A stretch of 64,000 nucleotides of DNA, taken from assembly GCA_024449915.1 (NCBI GenBank), contig JAMZAV010000438.1, positions 1,798,001 to 1,862,000 of the forward strand. Reading direction: 5' to 3'. The DNA is from Sweltsa coloradensis (taxonomy: Eukaryota > Arthropoda > Insecta > Plecoptera > Chloroperlidae). Made by a program: the position numbers and the translations under genes. The notes under the pieces are model-generated. The model saw only the letters and a list, made by a program, of their open reading frames with translations, searched no databases and was not told where the DNA came from. This document shows positions 9,705 through 20,531 of this stretch, piece by piece; the stretch's first letter is position 1, and the number at the start of each line of letters is the position of its first letter.

Positions 9705-12700
9705 CTAGACAAAGATTCAATTATCTATTAAGTACAAAAATTGTGTACATCACAGGGGCATTGCATTTTAAAATAAAGTAGAAACCCCAAGCCATGACCC
9801 TTAAAATAAACATTTCCCCCTTATTAAAATAGGCAAAAAATCAGTCGTCATAACATTCCAGAGCCTAAGCTGGAAACCTAACAGACACAATTTCTAAATA
9901 GTACTTTCAAGTAGGGAGGCCTAAAAGTCTTGGCAATTTCAAATAGGCCTGTTATATTTGTCTTCCCTCTTGAAACTCAACAATTTTCATAATTACAAAC
10001 TCATTTAGTACCTTCCAAAGGTGAAACGTTTTACACTTAATTTATAGATAAAACCGTTAAAACACTTCCAACAGGTTATATTCTACTGTGGGCTAACTTT
10101 ATAAATATGATCCAAGTAAATTCGTACCCGTGTCATGTTTGTTGAGTAGTGCCGAGGCGTACGAAGAGTATTCGCTCGTGACGGTAGATGCCGTGACGGC
10201 GGCAGGTAGTGGAGGGGCCGGAGGCTGTGGTACGAAGTCCCCGCTGGCAGTGGGGCTGGCCGACGCCCCCAGGATCATGTACTCTTCACCACCGTCGCCG
10301 ACTGCTGCGGCCTGCACCCTGCGCCGTGGGGGCGCATCCCGCGCATGAATGTTTGTCAGTGTGAGGGAGTTGCGAGCACCAGGCTCGAAGTTCACACCGA
10401 CCATGCCGATTTTCTTGTCCTTGTGTTCATTGAGAACAACCTAAGACCGGCAAAACATGACGGTTTAACTCTCTCCCATACATAGTGTACTAAAGCGTAG
10501 GGAAAGTAATGTTGCCTCGCGTGCTGCGCTCTGCAAGGGAAAGGGTTAACTCTCTCCCATGCATAGTGTACTAAAGCGTAGTAAAGTAATGTGTTGCCTC
10601 GCGTGCTGCGCTCTGCAAGGGAAAGGGTTAACTCTCTCCCATGCATAGTGAACTAAAGCGTAGTAAAGTAATGTGTTGCCTCGCGTGCTGCGCTGTGCAT
10701 GGGAAAGGGTTAACTCTCTCCCATGCATAGTGTACTAAAGCGTAGTAAAGTAATGTGTTGCCTCGCGTGCTGCGCTCTGCAAGGGAAAGGGTTAACTCTC
10801 TCCCATACATAGTGTACTAAAGCGTAGTAAAGTAGTGTTGCCTCGCGTGCTGCGCTCTGCAAGGGAAAAGGGTTAACTCTCTCCCATACATAGCGCACTA
10901 AAGCGTAGTAAAGTAATGTGTTACCTCGCGTGCTGCGCTCTGCAAGGGAAAGGGTTAACTCTCTCCCATACATAGTGTACTTAAAGCGTAGTAAAGTAAT
11001 GTGTTACCTCGCGGCTTGCGCTATGCAAGGGAGAGGGTTAACTCTCTCCCATGCATAGTGAACGAAAGCGGAGTTAAAGTAATGTGTTGCCATCGCGTGC
11101 TGCGCTCTGCAAGGGAAAGGTATTTAACTCTCTCCCATGCATAGTGAACTAAAGCGTAGTAAAGTAATGTGTTGCCTCGCGTGCTGCGCTCTGCAAGGGA
11201 AAGGGTTAACTCTCTCCCTTGCATAGTGTACTAAAGCGTAGTAGTGTTGCCTCGCGTGCTGTGCTCTGCAAGGGAAAGGGTTAAACGTGTTCTTATGATG
11301 TTGGTCCTTCGGGTTGAAGTTTAGAAAGCTTAACACATTAATTTAACATGATGATTCGTAGGTGTATGTGTCCTTATTCAAAACTTTAACAAGCTATAGT
11401 TTATAGACTGCAGTAGTAGCAACATTTAATTATATTCACCAACTGACAATCAAAGATGTTTTGACGCCTAGATGAAACAGAAATACAGTATTAAGCCTGA
11501 ATTAGACAATTTAATGTTTTGGTTCCTTGAATTCAAGGACAAAATATGACCAATGTGAAGGAAGTAGGGGTATTGTTGTATTTTATTATCTCTGCACATT
11601 TTGATTGTGTTATGTTCTTGAATTCAAAAAACTTTGAACCGTCTCATTCAGGCTTTAGCTGTTCCAACACTTTTTCAATGGTTGAAGATAGGCCATAGTA
11701 AAAAATTAAATTAGTTTTAATTATTATTTGGATGTGGTTTTAATAGTTCAAAACTTAAAACTATAATTTTTAATATTAATTATCCTGGCTAATCAATAAA
11801 AACTAAAAAGTAATCTGAGATAATTCAACATGAAATGAGTTAGGGATGGGTCGTTTAAACGCGCATGTAGAGTTTAAACGTTTAGAGTTTTATATAAACC
11901 TGTAAACGTGATAGTTAATTTTTTCATATTTTTTATATATAGACAAAATGTTATTTTATCATTTTCGGAGCCTACACAAACACAGGCTAACAAATTAGTC
12001 CGGAAATTTTCTAAAAGTGCGTAATTTTGGCGGAGGTACCGGGTCCTAGGCTATATTAAGGCATCTTGTCTGTTACACATGGTGAAAGTGCTGGGTCATT
12101 AAATGCGAGTGTGAGAATAAAACCGTTGTTAATTACTCGTCGGCATGTCATAGGGCTAAGTACAAAATAACCATTTTTGTTGTAAAACCTAGGCCTCCGC
12201 CCACCTAAAATTTATTTTTTTAAAAAAAAAGCTAGGAAGCTTCGCAAACGCTTTTTCAGGCGCGTTGTTGGATGAGCGTAAAAAGCGTAAAAATTGCGAT
12301 TTTCATGAGAAATAATTTTTCGATTACGCTCAAATTTTACACGAATATATTAGTTCATAAAATAGAGGTTCTGTGAAAAAATCATTACAATCGGATAAAG
12401 CATGACGTAGGTGTTATATAAGTCAAAGAAATTTTAAAAAATAAAAAAAAATCGTAAAATTGCGATTTTTATGAGAAATAATTTTTCGATTGCGCTCAAA
12501 AAGGTGGCAGTTCTAAGTTCAGAGATTTCGAAGGCCTCCATAAAATTTCATCGCAATTGGAGTAACGGTTTAGCCGGAATCGTGTTAACAGACACACAAA
12601 AATACAAAAAAAAAAGAAAGAAAGAAAGAAAGAAAAAAAACATTCCGGATTTTTTTCTCCAGTGTAGTGAAATGGAATCTTCGCTTCGCTCACTACGCTC

Positions 12701-13340
12701 ATCCAAAAAAAATAAAGAAAATTAGTGCTTAAAACGTTTAAACACAAAAATTTTAAGGGGTTAAAACGTTTAGGAAATTAAATGCTTTTTCCCATCCCTA
12801 AAATGAGTCTTCATAGGCATTACCCAGGTTATTATGATCTTTGCTTGACAACAGTGTAAAGTTTAATAAATTATGTTTAGAGCCTAGGTAGCCTACTAGC
12901 TGCAGAAAGAGGTAGGCCTACTAAAAAATGCCAAATGCACAGAACTGCTCTCTAAATTGCTTGTTGTTTGTGCTCCACTTTTAAAATGCAAATGTAGGCC
13001 TAATTCTAATTGATAAAAAGTAATAAAAAAGTAATAAAACTTTTTTGTGTGGTATTCCTAGAATGGCCAATACTATAGCCCTATGTTATAGCAATAATCT
13101 ATCACATTATTAATTGTAAGTGAACCATCTTACCGACTCCCCATCTGGGATCCGTGTTAAAATGACTTCAAAGGAATCCGGTTCGTACTGGTATTTGCGT
13201 CCAATTTCTTCAAACAGTTCCTGGACGGTAGTTGTGGGGGGCAGAAATATTTCTACTTTATTCTGACTGCCACCTGCATTAGTCGTAGTCATATCTCGGA
13301 CAATGCATAGAGCATTTCCCTCCTCCAAAACACACACCAT
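9354..13340 (-). CDS. USP47: USP47 ubiquitin-specific protease, N-terminal coding exons
   Basis: Three minus-strand exons (13340-13134, 10440-10128, 9704-9354) join with matching phases and consensus GT/AG ends into about 290 codons. They align along the N-terminus of animal USP47, a deubiquitinating cysteine protease. In mammals USP47 acts on DNA polymerase beta and beta-TrCP-linked signalling. Visible in order: an ALCIVRD segment and [13 protein letters not shown], then VGVNFEPG, a poorly conserved linker, and the catalytic N-lobe. The lobe has the Cys box QAMTCYLNS (nucleophile Cys) and [20 protein letters not shown]. The start is the first ATG, 3 nt after the splice acceptor, in frame with the conserved part. 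Most of the USP fold, including the His box, lies beyond exon 4 and is not seen in this window. Confidence 0.93.
9705..10127 (-). other. USP47 intron 3
   Basis: A 423-bp GT-AG intron (GTACGA...TTTGTCTAG). It is AT-rich with several AGGCCT words and no embedded element that I recognise. Confidence 0.85.
10128..10440 (-). CDS. USP47: USP47 exon 3
   Basis: The acceptor is GGTCTTAG and the donor is ACGG|GTACGA. The exon enters in phase 0 and leaves with one extra base. It encodes [21 protein letters not shown], an Ala/Pro-rich low-complexity linker with EEYMILG, and ends [15 protein letters not shown]. The two ends match USP47; the GC-rich centre is lineage-specific. The 82-bp satellite begins about 20 bp upstream of its acceptor. 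Confidence 0.93.
10459..11285. repeat. 82-bp tandem array, 10 units, in USP47 intron 2
   Basis: About ten head-to-tail units of 82 bp (a few of 77-87) start at roughly 10467, 10549, 10631, 10713, 10795, 10876, 10957, 11038, 11125 and 11207. Each contains GTTAACTCTCTCCCATGCAT, AAAGCGTAGTAAAG and CGTGCTGCGCTCTGCAAGGG. On the gene's strand every unit presents a TTAAC branch-like word, a CCCTTTCCC tract and TTGCAG, so the array is a series of acceptor-like sites. Open frames reading [13 protein letters not shown] are by-products of the repeat. Confidence 0.95.
11286..11840. other. USP47 intron 2, unassigned part
   Basis: AT-rich intronic sequence between the 82-bp array and a hAT element. No repeat or exon is recognised. 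Confidence 0.5.
11841..12800. mobile_element. Nonautonomous hAT element with 8-bp TSD (carries an H1 insertion)
   Basis: Termini TAGGGATGGG / CCCATCCCTA are exact inverted repeats. The 8-bp duplication AAATGAGT is perfect at 11833-11840 and 12801-12808. Subterminal GTTTAAACG words occur at both ends (11856-11900 and 12733-12770). An H1 Helentron-like element (12232-12708) lies within, so its net length before that insertion was about 480 bp. It lies in USP47 intron 2 and has no transposase. Confidence 0.92.
12232..12708 (-). mobile_element. Helentron-like nonautonomous element H1, copy a
   Basis: On the minus strand it starts TTTTTGGATGAGCGTAGTGA (12708 downward). It ends with subterminal CGCTCATCCAACAACGCG, a short hairpin and terminal CTAG followed by poly-T (12232). 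The interior has two tandem units with GCAATTTTACGATTTTT-type words. It is inserted in T-rich DNA inside a hAT element. Frames here recur in every H1 copy and are not genes. Confidence 0.7.
12809..13133. other. USP47 intron 2, proximal part
   Basis: Plain AT-rich intron with TAGGCCTA words between the hAT element and the donor of exon 2. Nothing else is seen. Confidence 0.5.
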
Positions 13341-13343
13341 TCC
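13134..13343 (-). CDS. USP47: USP47 exon 2 (first coding exon)
   Basis: The acceptor is TGCCTGCAG before 13343 and the donor is CG|GTAAGA after 13134. ATG is at 13340; the 69 codons run from [16 protein letters not shown] to IPDGES and end in phase 0. The pattern VRELF-like ([12 protein letters not shown]) and the ubiquitin-like strand order match the start of USP47. Vertebrate USP47 has extra N-terminal residues in some isoforms; none were found upstream here, so the short N-terminus is either real or an additional exon was missed. Confidence 0.9.
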
Positions 13344-14006
13344 CTGCAGGCACATAGCACCAAATAGTTATTACACACTTTGAAACAGTTCAGTCAGTTA
13401 CAAGCCCCAACACCCACACAACCATGAATACATATCTGCCAATGTATTTTAACTCAATAAGCACAGCACCAGTATGCTCACAGTAGCTTACACTTGTGAA
13501 TTGATATGAGTTTTAAAGTTTAATTTTTCCTAACTGCTAATAATAGACATATGGGAAATGAATGTTCACCAAGTATTTTCTAGATGTGAGCAAGTCTGGT
13601 ACTGTGACTCCAGCTGGCACCCGGCCAAACTGTTACGACTTCCTTAACCCCCAAAAATACAGTTTGCAAAAGATTTGGAAGGCATCCAAGCTAAATTTAG
13701 CATCGACAAATAAAAAGGCCCTATTACACTAAGCTAGCACGTTGGTCTCAGGAAATGAATTTAAGCCTAGGAAGGCCAATGGAAGTCAAACTAGCTACCG
13801 GTACCTACCTATGCATGGCTGTAGCCTACTAATGCCTCTCCTAATGTCCACATTACTCATGTTTATGATAGGCCTAATTACACATGGGCAAGTTGTGCAA
13901 GCAAAAGATTTTAACTGACAAGGTAGATGGAAGTTCTGACTAGTTTCACACAGATATGATGCATGGTGGACTAGGCCTATGCCGGGAGAGCTGAAACTAG
14001 ACAATT
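13344..14006. other. USP47 intron 1, unassigned part
   Basis: Intron sequence with scattered AGGCCT words. No exon or element is recognised; frames here lack domains. Confidence 0.4.
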
Positions 14007-14694
14007 AAAGGCGGCTATTACCCCCATTTACCCAATTTTTTTTACCCCATTATCTATAGCATAACACTAGGGCCTACACTAAAATGAGTTTCAAAAATTA
14101 TATCTTGTCTGGGATTTTACACAATTTTTTTTTAAAGTTTTTTGATCATGAAATTTGCAAAAATTGGTGTTTTTGGGAATTTCTTAAATCGGATAAAACC
14201 TAATTATTTTTTGGTCGGCATAGATACTAGAGCACTTTAGGGCTACCAATCTAAAATGGCCTTTTAAAACATTATGTCTTGAAACTGAGAACAAATACTA
14301 GGCACACTAAAACACTCACAAATATGCATTCCAAAATCACACCCCTTCGTGGTAATCAGCTTATTTTGACCGAACCACTTGCCCAAATTACAAAACAAAA
14401 TATAGCGGAATTACAGAAAAGGCTGCCGAGCCTACGTCAATCGTCAATAATAACACAATATTTTTTTGGATCAAAATCCTCCAAGGTCACGGGGCATAAA
14501 GATCGTCCCCTTATTATTTCTTAGCCTATGTGAGATTTTTGCCAATGGGACCTAGCTCGAAAATAACCAAGTTTGACAATTTTTTTCCGGATCATGGTGG
14601 ACCCAATAATTGTTAGCTGTTACTTTCTAAATTCATAACTAGGCCTAGTTATGAAATATTTTTTTCAGTTTAGCGGGTGAATACCCCTTTAGGT
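14007..14694. repeat. Dispersed repeat A, longest copy
   Basis: The block shares several words with 21167-21570 and 22656-23060 in reverse orientation: CCGAACCACTTGCCCAAATT, GGATCAAAATCC, a GGTCACGG region and the end CGGGTGAATACCCCTTTA. The ends TAAAGG...TATTACCC and TAAAGGGGTATTCACCC are weakly inverted, suggesting a DNA transposon, but target duplications are not clear. It lies in USP47 intron 1. Confidence 0.55.
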
Positions 14695-14879
14695 TTCCGG
14701 TAGGCTATTTAGTTCAGTGTTCTTCACAGCTACTGTAGCCTACAGTTAATAAAGATGTACAAAGTCAACTCATGCTCTAACAAGACACGGAACGGTCTTG
14801 CAGCTTATGATATCTTAGCATCAAGTACGCAACTATTCAGGGAGTAAAGTGTAAACCTACTTATTTTAATAATACAATC

Positions 14880-14966
14880 CAGAAATTACAAAATCCATCC
14901 CGACCGCATTTCGAACCAGTGTCTTCCAAATTCCAGGTAGGCGCCTTAGCCAACTAGACCACCCTC
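14880..14966 (-). repeat. tRNA-like SINE head fragment
   Basis: The minus strand has a box-A-like GTCTAGTTGGCTAAGGCG followed at tRNA spacing by box-B-like TGGTTCGAAATGC. No full cloverleaf or 3' SINE body is evident. It is probably a truncated tRNA-derived SINE; its 5' edge is close to the piggyBac-like element's TTAA. Confidence 0.4.
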
Positions 14967-14970
14967 TTAA

Positions 14971-15021
14971 CCCTCGGTCACTCGTGTGGGGTTCTACAAA
15001 CCCCATTGTCATTGTATTACC

Positions 15022-15078
<57 letters not shown>

Positions 15079-15789
15079 ATTGTGTACCTATCTACGCAGC
15101 AGACTGTTTTATCAACTCTAGATGCTCAGTACCTTCAAGTCAGTGAAGTCACTGTAGGCCTATCTTCGTCTCGATTAGCAAAAGTGCAAAAATATGAGAC
15201 GTTAAGCAATATCCCATCAATCAATCGTTAAGGCTATTGTACCGCCTCTGGCCGATAATTTGAAAGTCGAAGAAACATGTCTGAAAAGTTTGCTGAATGA
15301 AAGAAGGCCTTTAAAATAACAGAAAAAAAAATTGTGAAGTTTTTTGGGCGGGACATAACCTCACTTTTGGAAATTATATTTAGATTTTTGGACAAAAGTG
15401 TGATATACAAGACTCGTTCAAAATTAAATTTTGAGAATCGGTTTTCTGGACATAGTTTCTAAACATCTTTAGCTACAACTTTCATGAATTTTCTCAAATG
15501 TAATTTTTGTAACAAATGTAAATTTGAAATAAACAATACAAAATTATTTCATACAAAAATGTAGGCCTAGGCCTATATTGACATTTTATTTCACTGTCCT
15601 CCCACTACGTAACAACCAACTACCGTACCGTACATAGTAGTTCCACAAATCATATGAGCAAAAAAAGAAATAGGACCCAAAACATTCTACTTTACTAATT
15701 AGTAATTAGTAATTACAGCCCTAAGTAATTTGCTCAAACCCCACATGAGGAATGGCACTGTAAAGAATTACCGCGCGAGTGACCGAGGG
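14971..15789. mobile_element. piggyBac-like nonautonomous element
   Basis: Terminal inverted repeats CCCTCGGTCACTCG / CGAGTGACCGAGGG are perfect over 14 bp and lie exactly between two TTAA tetranucleotides (14967-14970 and 15790-15793). TTAA duplication and CCC termini are the hallmarks of piggyBac. The 819-bp interior holds an (ATT)n run at about 15022-15073 and no transposase. It is in USP47 intron 1. Confidence 0.85.
15022..15073. repeat. (ATT)n microsatellite
   Basis: A perfect trinucleotide run of about 17 units inside the piggyBac-like element. Confidence 0.95.
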
Positions 15790-15793
15790 TTAA

Positions 15794-16438
15794 CATCTGA
15801 ATTTAGTTACTAATCAAATTCCGTTACTTTTCAAGGTTTTCCATATCGAACCATACTTTTCCAAACTGCAAATCTATCTGATATATTTAGTTATTATGTG
15901 GCCACATTGTAACAGGCCATGTGTCCCACAAGTGTCAAGCAGAGCCCATGCATATTATAAACCATCTCAAATTTCAGACTTGAATCCAACCATAAAGATC
16001 TCAATCTCTCCCATTTTCAGCAAAAAATTAAAACTTTGAACAAAAAATAAATGTGTTTTAAGAGTCTAGGCCTACCATTGTATGGATGTAGGCCTATGTA
16101 GGCTAGTTGTATGGCTGAGCAAATCACATAACTGATTTTGAGTTAGGAGCTTTAATTTAAAGTGGACCAGCTTTGTCGGTGCCAGCGTCATCGGCACAAA
16201 TGATTTGGAATAAGAAATAGGCCCTAGTGTCCATTGGTTAGGCACAGTTCACCTGCAGGCGATGTTAGAATCAACAAGCCTAATTTAGAACAACTTTGGG
16301 TAGGCCTATGTAGTTTTAAAAGAAACTTTAGAACAGGTAAATGTTATTTAACAATAATAAATTAAACTTAACACTGCTTCTTTGCAATTATGTTTTCATC
16401 CACATAGCTGTGGTTGTTGTTTTGTCAGATGTTTGTGT
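15794..16438. other. USP47 intron 1, unassigned part
   Basis: AT-rich with AGGCCTA words. I recognise no exon or element. Confidence 0.4.
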
Positions 16439-17463
16439 TTTTTGGATGAGCGTAGCGAGCGAAGCGAAGATTCCATTTCACTACACTGGAGAAAAAAATC
16501 CGGAATGTTTTTTTTTTTTCTTTCTTTCTTTCTGTATTTTTGTCTGTTTGTTAACACGATTCCGGCTAAACCGATACTCCGATTGCGATGAAATTTTATG
16601 GAGACCTTCGAAATCTCTGAACTTAGAACTGCCACGTTTTTGAGCGCAATCGGAAAATTATTTCTCATGAAAATCGCCATTTTACGAATTTTTTCAATTT
16701 TTAAAATATTTCTTCGACTTATAACACCTACATGCTTAATTCGATTTTAATGATTTTTTCACAAAACCTTTATTTTATGAATTAAGATATTCGTGTGAAA
16801 TTTGAGCGCAATCGAAAAATTATTTCTCATGAAAATCGAAATTTTACATGTTTTTTCTTTTTTTAAACAAGTCTTTGACTTATAACACCTAGGCCTACAT
16901 GCTTTATCCTATTGTAATGAATTTTTCACAGAACCTTAATTTTATGAATTAATATATTCTTGTAAAATTTGAGCGCAATCGAATAATTATTTCTTATGAA
17001 AATCGCAATTTTACGATTTTTTCCTTTTTAAAATTACGATTCATAAAAAAATTAAAAAATAAAGTCAATTTTTTATTTAATTTAATTTAACCTAATTTAA
17101 AAAAAATTATTCGACTTTGTAATAATTTTGTCACTAAACAACAGAAAATCTGCATAACACATGGCAGGTCTTCTATAAAAAGAGCTTATTGGCCCGGAAC
17201 AATATAAAACGTAACTTAAAAACTTATGACCGAGGCCACTACTTACTTAAAAACGAATTTTCGGGTGAACTTCCTCACCCATCATCAGGTTGGTCAGGTC
17301 ATCAGGTCATCAACCTGATGATGGGTGAGAAAGTTTCACCCGAAAATCGTTTTTAAGTAAGTAGTGGCCTCGGTCATAAGTTTTTAAGTTACGTTTTACA
17401 TGGCAGGTCAATGCACCAATTACGCTCATCCAACAACGCGGCGGGACTTAAGCGTTTTCCTAG
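16439..17463 (+). mobile_element. Helentron-like nonautonomous element H1, copy b
   Basis: It starts TTTTTTGGATGAGCG and a GTAGCGAGCGAAGCG run. It ends with CGCTCATCCAACAACGCG, hairpin AACGC...GCGTT and CTAG|T (17460-17463). Three diverged internal tandem units of about 160 bp contain ATTATTTCTCATGAAAATCG. A 227-bp foldback insertion at 17171-17397 interrupts it near the 3' end. No protein. Confidence 0.75.
17171..17397. mobile_element. Foldback insertion with 12-bp TSD, Penelope-like arms
   Basis: The insertion is flanked by ACATGGCAGGTC at 17159-17170 and 17398-17409; other H1 copies lack it. Most of it is a near-perfect inverted repeat (AACGTAACTTAAAAACTTAT at 17209 onward and its complement ending at 17394). 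Each arm holds CCTGATGATGGGTGA...TCACCCGAAAA, the same order of words (CTGATGA, stem, GAAA) as the hammerhead-like pLTR at 3355-3490. It is best explained as two inverted Penelope-type pLTRs. Confidence 0.55.
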
Positions 17464-17689
17464 TTGTAAATAATGTCAGCCTGTCGAAGAAAAGTGAAAC
17501 TTTCTAAATGTTGCTACATAATAAAAACTTTTTTTCCCACCTACCTAAGAGCAGTGTTAAGTTCAATTAATTGTTAAATGACTTTATGTACTGGTAGGCT
17601 GCAATTTATTATGTGATTCATTGGTTAAGACAGCTTGTAACTAGTTAATTTATACAAAATCCAAGAATTGATGTAGGCCTATTTAAGTT
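17464..17689. other. USP47 intron 1, unassigned short stretch
   Basis: Nothing is recognised in these 226 bases. Confidence 0.4.
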
Positions 17690-17790
17690 CATGTAAGAAC
17701 TAAGAAGTAAAAAAACTTCCACTTGAAGCAGGAATCAAACTCGGAAACTTTGCATTGGGCCACCTGGACACAAACAAAGGATGTATACCC
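17690..17790 (-). repeat. tRNA-derived SINE, head fragment
   Basis: The minus strand contains GAGTTTGATTCCTGCTTCAA and AGTGGAAGTTTTTTTACTTC. They match the tRNA-like head and following hairpin of the SINE at 24702-25128, with changes in box B. Only the 5' part is present. Confidence 0.5.
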
Positions 17791-17799
17791 GTTGTCTAT

Positions 17800-20531
17800 T
17801 AGGTCTAAATATTTTCTCAGCACCCCTCCCCCAAGAAAAAAGTAATAATTGTTAATACCTAGTAATGGAATTAGGACTATGTTGTTAATTCTTAGTTATA
17901 CAGGTAGGCTATAGATTTATTAATCTACAATAGGTCAATGGTCAGCTTAAGCTTAAGGTGTCATCCATATGGTGACAAGGAACTGTCTCACAAGCACCAG
18001 TATTGAAAAGTGTGTCGCTGTCGGAAGTTATCTCAAAACAAAATGTATGACACTTGGTTCATTGCTATTTGCTACTTTACTAAAACGGTACTGGTAGGTA
18101 GGTAGTAAGAGTAAGGCAAAATGCTGGAAAGAGACAGCAGAGGACTCTCTTGAAGGCATCATTTCTGATTCATGTCAGGCCTAGAGTGGCACAACAATGA
18201 TGATTAAATAAATTTGAAAATTATCACATTTTATTAGTGTTTTGGACTGTTCCTGACGATCCTAATGACATTCAAGATACTATAGGGCTACCTACCGTAG
18301 CTTGTACTACATGACATTATATGAGCCTACCCGGTACCGTACTAATATTAATTCAATTCTCTCCCATGTCTACTGTGGAGATCATAGGGTAGTAGAAGCA
18401 GTAGGTCTACCAATGTGGTAAAAAGCTTATTCTAATCTGGATAATTTCAAAACAAAAATTTAAAATATTAATTTAATTTTCCGATTAAAATAGTAATTCT
18501 ACCTTTCTTCTAATGTCAAGTAGGTCTATCTAGGCCTAGGCCTATGTATTATGATATGGAACAAGACAAGTTCCATAGCCGGACTATGTTTGAATTAATT
18601 GAATGTTAAACTCGGATTTGCAAACGTTAATTTTTTCAACGTTTTAAATGCCACTTCACTTGATTAGCCTATATGTGTCTGGTTGAAAAGCTAAAAAATG
18701 CTATTCATCCTTGAACTTTCTAGAAAATTTGGTAAGCCTACCTTTTAAGAATAATTTTGGAAAGTAGGTAGGCCTACTGGTATGCCCGTTTATTAACTGT
18801 TTGATATTATTTACTTGTCAAGTGGTTCAAGACAAGATAGCTGATCTTTGCCACGTAGAAGTGCCATCTAGGTAGCCTATTGTCATTGACAATATCTTCC
18901 AACTCATCATCATTATCCATCATGGTCAACTAGTCTGGACTGGTGCAGGAAAACGTAAATCATGAAGTGTAATAGGCTACCCTAATACCTTGTCTCCACC
19001 TATTACTTAAAGAGGCCTGGCTTAAGTTTCAGGCTACTTAACCCTACACCGCTACACGTGAAGACGATGGCGACAAAGGCCTATGTAAGCTACTTAAGTA
19101 GGGCCTACCCCCATCGAGGGGACTTGGGCTAAGTCGGTATCTCACGTTATAGGCCTAAACGAAATCTCGTTCTTTCTTGTTGTCAAATCCTGATTGTTTG
19201 GGCCTATCATTGAGGTTATGTTTGAATAGGCCTACGATATTAAATATCATCTAAAATGAGCGGATTTGGATACAATCACTGATCTGACCTGATGTTTTAA
19301 ACTAAGATATTCAACCTCAAGAGCTAACACAATATTGAAAAATGGGCTTGCATAACCTCAAACCACAGAAATCTTGAAATCATGGTATGTCCACTAATGT
19401 CATGTTCTTTAGGCCTACCAAGAATGCGGGTGATCCGTCGGTTCACTGCCTCAGTGCCTTGCATACTGAACATTTTCATCAAAGTGAAGACGCAAATAAA
19501 ACTTAAGTTTGCAATGTACCGTACTTAAGTCGGTAGGTCTAAGCTATGTAACAAGTAGGCCTAGTAACAAGTGAATACCAGGGGAAGCCCCTGCAAACTT
19601 TGTGTTTGCATGCCAGATCATAAATGTGACAATCACCAAACTCACTACCTAATGCCAGCTCACTAGGCCTAAACAATAATATAAATACGGACCAAGGGCC
19701 TAGGTGCCAGGACTAACCTAGGCTTATGCACAGCAATAGGCCCTACCTGGTCTCCAAGGCCTAGGATTCCTACAATTGGATTGTTCTGACCAGTTTGCCA
19801 TTTAAAATGTGTTCTTTGTAACCGATTTTTTACTTTGTTCTGTGTGTGACTGATCAGGCCTACCTAGGCCTAGCCTCCTTTAGTCTAGAGACTAGGCCTA
19901 GGGCCTAGGCTACAGCTTTGTGTAGGACCTAGCCTAGGCCTAGCCTATAAATTAAGCATTGAACTTGGCCTAGGCCTAGCCCATAAATTAAGCTTCGAGC
20001 TTGGCCTCCCCTAGCCTACACCTAGGCTTATAGACTTACGACTCAAGTTTGTAGGCTTAGGGCCTAGGGTACCCGGCCTAGCCTAGAAATTGTCTTAGGC
20101 CTAGGGGCCTAAGTGTTACCGAAAGAGATCTAGGGCCTATTTACCATAATAGCAGTGCCTAAGTAGAGTAGTAGGCCTAGGCCTAGCCTCCTATCGCCCT
20201 AAGTCTGGGCCTAGGACTAGGCCCTAGGGCTCGGCAGTATAATAGGTTACTAGATTCAAATTAGCATACCGGTAGCCCTATCTCAAGCATAGGGCCTAGG
20301 CGTAGGGTAGGGCTAGGCGGAGGCCTAGGTAGGGCCTAGCTAGGCCTTTGCGTACGACATTCCTAGAAGACTGATAGGCCTAGGTGTGATAAGCCCTTGG
20401 TCTCTGCCTTACTCGGTAAATATCATGTTATCAGACAAATGCAAAGCAGAACAACAAAAGATAACGATAACTGAAGCGTTGAGATAAACTATTAACCATG
20501 TACAATACGTCTTTAGAACACGTATACTTAC
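17800..20531. other. USP47 intron 1, 5' part; CCTAGGCC-dense at 19840-20380
   Basis: No exon or transposon ends are recognised. From about 19840 to 20380 CCTAGG, AGGCCT and TAGGCCTA words occur so closely that they make up a large share of the bases, though without a fixed repeat period. Confidence 0.45.

Noticed and set aside
9295..9720. A start codon at 9720 for the Cys-box frame
   Set aside because: The Met lies in the intron, upstream of the acceptor TTTGTCTAG; the frame is an internal exon of USP47.
10459..11285. CRISPR-like array
   Set aside because: Units are head-to-tail without spacers, and the genome is an animal's.
10392..11336. Overlapping minus-strand frames reading [17 protein letters not shown]
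   Set aside because: They come from the 82-bp tandem array, whose length shifts frame each unit; repetition explains them fully.
12471..12747. Frames such as [20 protein letters not shown] and its mirror, repeated at 16.4, 35.1 and 42.3 kb
   Set aside because: They occur in every H1 Helentron-like copy in varying broken forms, and none has a conserved full frame.
13630..13660. rRNA-like word TGTTACGACTTCCTTA
   Set aside because: Short resemblance to the end of small-subunit rRNA only; flanks do not match rRNA.
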